From: Planctomycetales bacterium
GTDB taxonomy: Bacteria > Planctomycetota > SBBH01
Direction of reading: 5' to 3'
Assembly: GCA_005239795.1 (NCBI GenBank)
Contig: SBBH01000051.1
Coordinates: 1 to 6,322, forward strand
DNA length: 6,322 bases
Under the pieces are notes generated by a model. It did no database searches, was not told the DNA's origin, and saw only the letters and a program-made list of their open reading frames with translations. A program made the translations under genes and the position numbers. Positions 6,132 through 6,322 of the stretch are shown here, in pieces. Each line of letters begins with the position of its first letter. Position 1 is the first letter of the stretch.

Positions 6132-6160
6132 TTGATACTGAGACTTAGTCTCATATTCAA
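6132..6160 (-). promoter_or_regulatory. Predicted sigma70-type promoter of fur and the operon
   Basis: On the minus strand TTGAAT (6160-6155) and TATCAA (6137-6132) are separated by exactly 17 bases. Each matches 4 of 6 bases of the -35 and -10 consensus. A start 7 bases beyond the -10 would be base 6125, the first base of the fur GTG. The region is AT-rich compared with everything around it. Seen: boxes and spacing; inferred: activity and start site. Confidence 0.6.
6139..6153. promoter_or_regulatory. Fur box-like operator, perfect 7-1-7 palindrome
   Basis: TGAGACT-A-AGTCTCA on the minus strand is a perfect 7-1-7 inverted repeat. That is the architecture of Fur-family operators (TGAnAAT-n-ATTnTCA type), matching TGAGAATnATTCTCA except for one symmetric pair of changes (A to C and T to G). 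It occupies the centre of the 17-bp promoter spacer, so bound Fur would block RNA polymerase. I found no second copy elsewhere in the window, which fits one Fur-controlled promoter serving the whole cluster. Confidence 0.75.
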
Positions 6161-6211
6161 GACTTTTTTGAGGATCTTTTTGAAGCGCGGGTCATGCGCA
6201 CAGAGGGTTCT

Positions 6212-6322
6212 CTAGCGGCGCCGCTTCCGGCAGGCCCCTGCCACGATCCCCAGGCCCGCCAGGAGGGCGGCCCAAAGAAGGGGGCCGCTGCCGCACGGAA
6301 GGGAGCGGGCCTGGCCGATGAA
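6212..6322 (-). CDS. C-terminal end of a protein with a sorting-signal-like tail (partial)
   Basis: The minus frame open at the window edge gives 36 residues before TAG 6214-6212. They contain SLPCGSGP (7-14), a hydrophobic stretch of about 17 residues (15-31), and a terminal RKRRR. Small motif, single helix, then Arg cluster is the layout of C-terminal surface-sorting signals (MYXO-CTERM, Synerg-CTERM, GlyGly-CTERM types), where a Cys or Gly just before the helix is the processing site. It could instead be an ordinary tail-anchored helix. The rest of the protein is outside the window. It stops 86 bases before fur, on the same strand, and no terminator is visible between them. Confidence 0.6.
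   Translation of the reverse strand, partial: FIGQARSLPCGSGPLLWAALLAGLGIVAGACRKRRR

Noticed and set aside
6183..6199. Possible terminator after the partial upstream gene (GCGC stem, about 4 bp)
   Set aside because: The stem is too short and no T-run follows on the minus strand; termination there cannot be supported.

Overview
The window is a GC-rich bacterial segment in which every supported gene lies on the minus strand, so transcription runs from right to left. The organism is Gram-negative: there is an outer-membrane beta-barrel protein with a signal peptide, a secreted flavoprotein, and a protein tail resembling the C-terminal sorting signals of diderm bacteria. The base composition, the sorting tail and a TTTGGGG/GGGATTT-type intergenic repeat suggest a deltaproteobacterial-type lineage or one of the less-cultured GC-rich diderm phyla. 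The sequence alone does not fix the phylum.

Layout from right to left. (1) 6322-6212: last 36 codons of an unknown gene, ending in a hydrophobic helix and a basic cluster. (2) 6211-6126: an 86-base relatively AT-rich gap with a sigma70-like promoter whose 17-bp spacer holds a perfect 7-1-7 palindrome (Fur box-like). (3) fur, GTG start at 6125. (4) 82-base gap with a GC hairpin and a strong ribosome binding site. (5) A 402-aa outer-membrane porin-like protein. (6) After 20 bases, a 512-aa secreted protein fusing an FMN-acceptor domain to an ApbE flavin transferase. (7) Overlapping it by ATGA, a 169-aa four-helix membrane protein with an HxH motif. (8) Overlapping that by ATGA, feoA. (9) A 147-base gap filled by an imperfect nested inverted repeat. 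(10) feoB, cut by the left window edge after 626 codons.

Read as one unit, this looks like a Fur-controlled ferrous iron acquisition operon: regulator, outer-membrane pore, periplasmic redox protein that can attach its own FMN, a membrane partner of unknown function, and the FeoA/FeoB ferrous transporter. The inferred route is entry of iron through the barrel, reduction of Fe(III) to Fe(II) in the periplasm by the flavoprotein (electrons possibly supplied through the four-helix protein), and import by FeoB. The gene order and overlaps are seen directly; the reductase role is inference. No tRNA, rRNA, CRISPR array, transposase or clear intrinsic terminator was found, and no gene-free stretch exceeds 300 bases.
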